A stretch of 9,035 nt of DNA from Bacteroidota bacterium (GTDB lineage Bacteria; Bacteroidota; Ignavibacteria; Ignavibacteriales; Ignavibacteriaceae), in the NCBI GenBank assembly GCA_023406915.1, contig JAEXTR010000021.1:1-9035 (forward strand), in the 5' to 3' direction. Each line of letters starts with the position of its first letter. Position 1 is the stretch's first letter. This document shows positions 7,011-9,035 of this stretch, one piece after another. The notes below the pieces were generated by a model. That model was not told where the DNA came from. It was given only the letters and a program-made list of their open reading frames with translations, and did not search any database. The position numbers and the translations under genes are program-made.

Positions 7011-7024
7011 ACAGCAAAAGCTGT
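7011..7024. repeat. inverted repeat ACAGC-N4-GCTGT
   Basis: ACAGC (7011-7015) and GCTGT (7020-7024) are perfect complements around AAAA. An overlapping alternative pairing exists between GCTTTT just upstream (from about 6999) and AAAAGC (7016-7021). It lies about 65-75 bases upstream of the tldD start, so it would be in the tldD leader or an operator. No T run follows it on the minus strand, so it is not a plain terminator for tldD-directed reading. Confidence 0.35.
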
Positions 7025-7101
7025 CGCAATCTGTTTTTGTGATAAGCGGATCATGAGAATGATGGGCGGGTTCGGTGAAATAGTTCGGTGGGAATAAGAG
7101 T

Positions 7102-7115
7102 TTTTCTTAAGAAAA
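7102..7115. repeat. perfect 14-bp palindrome TTTTCTTAAGAAAA
   Basis: The sequence equals its own reverse complement without a spacer, which suits a homodimeric regulator bound to one DNA site. It lies 15 bases on the tldD side of a minus-strand -7-like string (7130-7137), where a repressor would block tldD transcription. A/T richness makes a chance palindrome more likely than it would be in mixed sequence. Confidence 0.35.
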
Positions 7116-7129
7116 TGAAGTATTAAAAT

Positions 7130-7137
7130 CAAAAATA
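7130..7137 (-). promoter_or_regulatory. candidate -7 element for tldD-pmbA
   Basis: Read on the minus strand this is TATTTTTG, an exact match to the Bacteroidota TAnnTTTG -7 consensus and the same octamer as at 279-286. No TTTG/TTG was found at the right distance for a -33 element. If used, the tldD leader would be about 170-180 bases long. Confidence 0.22.
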
Positions 7138-7141
7138 ATGC

Positions 7142-7170
7142 TTGCACTATATTCCACTACACGATATTTT
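7142..7170 (+). promoter_or_regulatory. candidate promoter for the glucan phosphorylase gene
   Basis: TTGCAC (7142-7147) and TATTTT (7165-7170) are separated by 17 bases, a fair sigma-70-like arrangement. Read as a Bacteroidota promoter, TTG and TATTTTAA are 20 bases apart with two mismatches to TAnnTTTG. Transcription would begin near 7177-7180, at the left arm of the 7179-7202 dyad. The call rests on pattern alone. Confidence 0.3.
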
Positions 7171-7178
7171 AAAGGGTT

Positions 7179-7202
7179 GTACAGGGTATATTATGCCTGT
7201 AC
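7179..7202. repeat. inverted repeat GTACAGG-N10-CCTGTAC
   Basis: GTACAGG (7179-7185) and CCTGTAC (7196-7202) are perfect 7-bp complements separated by 10 bases. The 24-bp dyad ends 30 bases before the TTG start of the phosphorylase gene. The arm length and the 17-base centre-to-centre spacing fit an operator for a dimeric regulator; in RNA it could also form a hairpin ahead of the ribosome site. Confidence 0.45.
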
Positions 7203-7223
7203 CATTGCATCTTATTTTCGTTT

Positions 7224-7227
7224 GGAG
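7224..7227 (+). promoter_or_regulatory. Shine-Dalgarno site that decides a second TTG start
   Basis: GGAG at 7224-7227 stands 5 bases before TTG 7233. In this frame the nearest upstream stop is TAA at 7170-7172, no ATG or GTG lies between it and 7233, and the first in-frame ATG comes about 105 codons downstream, inside conserved sequence. TTG is therefore the best start. Confidence 0.6.
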
Positions 7228-7232
7228 TCATT

Positions 7233-9035
7233 TTGCAGTTTATCAGCACATACCGTGTGGTACCTTCGCTCCCTTTTCAGCTGGAGCCACTCCGTGCACT
7301 AGCGTATAATCTTCACTGGACATGGAATGGTCTGTCCAGGAGCCTTTTTAACAGGCTTGATCCTGAGTTGTGGGAGTCTACCCACCATAATCCTGTCCTT
7401 GTACTGGGCAGAATCTCTCAGGATCGGCTCGATGAGGTAGCCTCTGATGTGGGATTTCTGGCTCATCTGAAACGCGCGCATGATGCCCTGCAGGCATACC
7501 TGAAGTCTCCAACATGGTTTAGCCGGAATTATCCTCATTTGGAGCAGATGCAGATTGCATACTTCTCCTTTGAATTCGGACTGACAGAATGTTTACAGTC
7601 GTACTCCGGTGGATTGGGGATACTGGCGGGTGATCACCTCAAGGCTGCCAGTGACCTTGGCATTCCCCTTGTCGCTATTGGCGTCAATTTTAAGGATGGA
7701 TACTTCCAGCAGTATCTGAACTCTGAAGGTTGGCAGCAGGAGCGGTATGAGAGAAACGATTTTGAAAACCAGCCAATGAAACTTGTCACCAATGGTAAGA
7801 ATCAGCCCATTACTGTTCATGTTTCAATGCCTGATGGTGAAGTGGCGATGCAGCTTTGGGAAATCAAAGTTGGCAGAATATCTCTCTACCTTCTTGACAC
7901 AAATCTTGAAGCAAACACACCAGAACAGCGCGCAATTACAGAACGCCTGTACGGCGGTGATACTGAAACAAGGATCAGACAGGAGATCATTCTTGGAGTC
8001 GGTGGTATCAGGGCATTGAAAGCATTAGGGCACCAGCCGAATGTATGTCACATGAACGAAGGGCACTCTGCATTTCTTTCGCTTGAACGGATACGTCAGT
8101 TCATGAAGGAAGAAGGACTCACCTTTGATGAGGCTAAGAACGCCGGATATCATTCCAATATCTTTACAACGCATACACCGGTTCCTGCCGGAATTGATAT
8201 GTTTTCAAAGCATCAGGTTGAAAAATATCTCAGCAATTCATATCAGCAGGAAACCGGGATAAGTAAACAGGATTTCTTCAGACTTGGCACAATCACCCCC
8301 GAAGAAAATACTGACCGGTTTAATATGGCACATCTCGCAATGAATACTTCCGGGTATATCAATGGCGTGGCAAAGCTGCATGGTGAAGTATCCAGGAAAA
8401 TGTGGGTCGGTGGTTTCAAAGATATTCCGTTTAATGAAATTCCCATCGGACATGTGACGAATGGTGTGCATATACGCTCTCATCTTGCACCGGAGATGGA
8501 AGAATTACTTACCCGCTACCTTGGTGAAGAATGGTTGAGTGATCCGGCAACTCCAAGGATTTGGGAACATATTGAGAAAATCCCTGATGAAGAGTTGTGG
8601 CGTAGCCACGAGCGGAGAAGGGAGCGCCTGGTGGCATTTACCAGAAGGCGCCTCAGACAACAGATTGCTGACCGGGGTGGAGATGCCAGACAGCTTCACC
8701 TTGCCGGCGAAGTGCTTGATCCGGCAGCCCTTACCATCGGTTTTGCAAGAAGATTTGCTACCTATAAACGTGCAACGCTTATTTTCCGTGATCCGGAACG
8801 TCTTGCTGAACTCTTACTGAACCCGGACTATCCTGTTCAGATAATCATTGCCGGTAAGGCTCACCCCCAGGATACACAAGGGAAACACTTTATTCAGAAT
8901 ATCTTTCGCTTCGCAAACTCTGAAACATTCCGGAAGAAGATCGTTTTCATCGAAAACTATGATATGAATGTTGCCAGATATCTGGTTGAAGGATGCGATC
9001 TTTGGCTGAATAATCCTCAGAGACCTATGGAAGCA
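7233..9035 (+). CDS. glgP: alpha-glucan (glycogen) phosphorylase, 3' end cut by window
   Basis: A frame of 601 codons runs off the right edge without a stop; the family is usually about 850 residues. The enzyme cleaves terminal alpha-1,4-glucosyl units of glycogen or maltodextrin with phosphate to give glucose 1-phosphate, in the cytoplasm. The start is TTG. Residues 11-55 match the N-terminal DUF3417 region (LEPLRALAYNLHWTWNGLSR, then LDPELW and HHNP). The phosphorylase body follows: YFSFEFGLTE (110-119), YSGGLGILAGDHLKAASDLG (124-143), CHMNEGHSAF (272-281), TTHTPVPAG (312-320), GHVTNGVH (406-413) and ARRFATYKRA (505-514). This is the DUF3417-containing branch found in many bacteria and archaea, not the E. 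coli MalP/GlgP-like branch. The visible part ends at NPQRPMEA, just before the expected SGTSGMK motif with the PLP-binding lysine, so the cofactor site cannot be checked. No frameshift is seen. A GTG at 7257 is a less likely start. Confidence 0.95.
   Translation, partial: MQFISTYRVVPSLPFQLEPLRALAYNLHWTWNGLSRSLFNRLDPELWESTHHNPVLVLGRISQDRLDEVASDVGFLAHLKRAHDALQAYLKSPTWFSRNYPHLEQMQIAYFSFEFGLTECLQSYSGGLGILAGDHLKAASDLGIPLVAIGVNFKDGYFQQYLNSEGWQQERYERNDFENQPMKLVTNGKNQPITVHVSMPDGEVAMQLWEIKVGRISLYLLDTNLEANTPEQRAITERLYGGDTETRIRQEIILGVGGIRALKALGHQPNVCHMNEGHSAFLSLERIRQFMKEEGLTFDEAKNAGYHSNIFTTHTPVPAGIDMFSKHQVEKYLSNSYQQETGISKQDFFRLGTITPEENTDRFNMAHLAMNTSGYINGVAKLHGEVSRKMWVGGFKDIPFNEIPIGHVTNGVHIRSHLAPEMEELLTRYLGEEWLSDPATPRIWEHIEKIPDEELWRSHERRRERLVAFTRRRLRQQIADRGGDARQLHLAGEVLDPAALTIGFARRFATYKRATLIFRDPERLAELLLNPDYPVQIIIAGKAHPQDTQGKHFIQNIFRFANSETFRKKIVFIENYDMNVARYLVEGCDLWLNNPQRPMEA

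Larger units (their letters stand above)
6948..7232. other. divergent intergenic region with candidate regulatory sites
   Basis: These 285 bases separate tldD (minus) from the glucan phosphorylase gene (plus). I see no credible gene here. The right half is A/T-rich. The region holds three perfect inverted repeats (7011-7024, 7102-7115, 7179-7202) and weak promoter-like strings for both directions, listed separately. It is the only place in the window where promoters for both flanking genes must lie. Confidence 0.8.

Noticed and set aside
7299..8820. Several short open frames on both strands within the phosphorylase region
   Set aside because: The plus-strand frame from TTG 7233 is continuous to the window end and matches glucan phosphorylase throughout, so these are shadows; its lack of an ATG start and of a stop in the window explains why it is easy to miss.

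Overview
The window reads as an ordinary chromosomal stretch of a Gram-negative bacterium, most likely from the Bacteroidota/Chlorobi (FCB) side of the tree. The reasons are the character of the genes (a secreted M23-LysM peptidase, a Tat-tagged TldD, a DUF3417-type glucan phosphorylase), a moderate A+T content, A/T-rich intergenic DNA and two TATTTTTG strings resembling the Bacteroidota -7 element. Two genes nevertheless start at TTG behind a clear Shine-Dalgarno sequence, which is not typical of classical Bacteroidia. The placement is an inference of modest strength.

Layout, left to right. (a) 1-250: the C-terminal end of an unidentified plus-strand gene. (b) 335-3970, plus strand, a tight run of three genes: a 384-residue membrane-anchored protein of unknown function; a secreted LytM/M23 endopeptidase with a C-terminal LysM domain, which starts at TTG 10 bases after the previous stop; and a 12-TM APC-type amino-acid permease whose ATG overlaps the peptidase stop (TAATG). 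(c) 3971-4059: a short convergent spacer with a 10-bp perfect hairpin. (d) 6947-4060, minus strand, a two-gene operon: tldD with an intact zinc site and a twin-arginine leader, then pmbA/tldE, again overlapping as TAATG. (e) 6948-7232: a 285-bp divergent regulatory region with three inverted repeats and no gene. (f) 7233-9035, plus strand: an alpha-glucan (glycogen) phosphorylase starting at TTG and cut by the window end just before its PLP-lysine motif.

How the genes may work together. The (b) cluster looks like a cell-envelope operon: a peptidoglycan-cutting enzyme, an envelope protein of unknown role and an inner-membrane amino-acid transporter. The shared transcript is strongly suggested by spacing; a shared pathway is only a hypothesis. 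TldD and PmbA are known to act as a heterodimeric protease. Here TldD carries a Tat signal and PmbA has none, so co-export of the folded complex is a testable idea and the most interesting point in the window. Glucan phosphorylase belongs to storage-glucan breakdown and has no evident link to its neighbours. No RNA genes, mobile elements, CRISPR arrays or clear signs of recent gene transfer were seen, and no gene-free stretch exceeds 300 bases.
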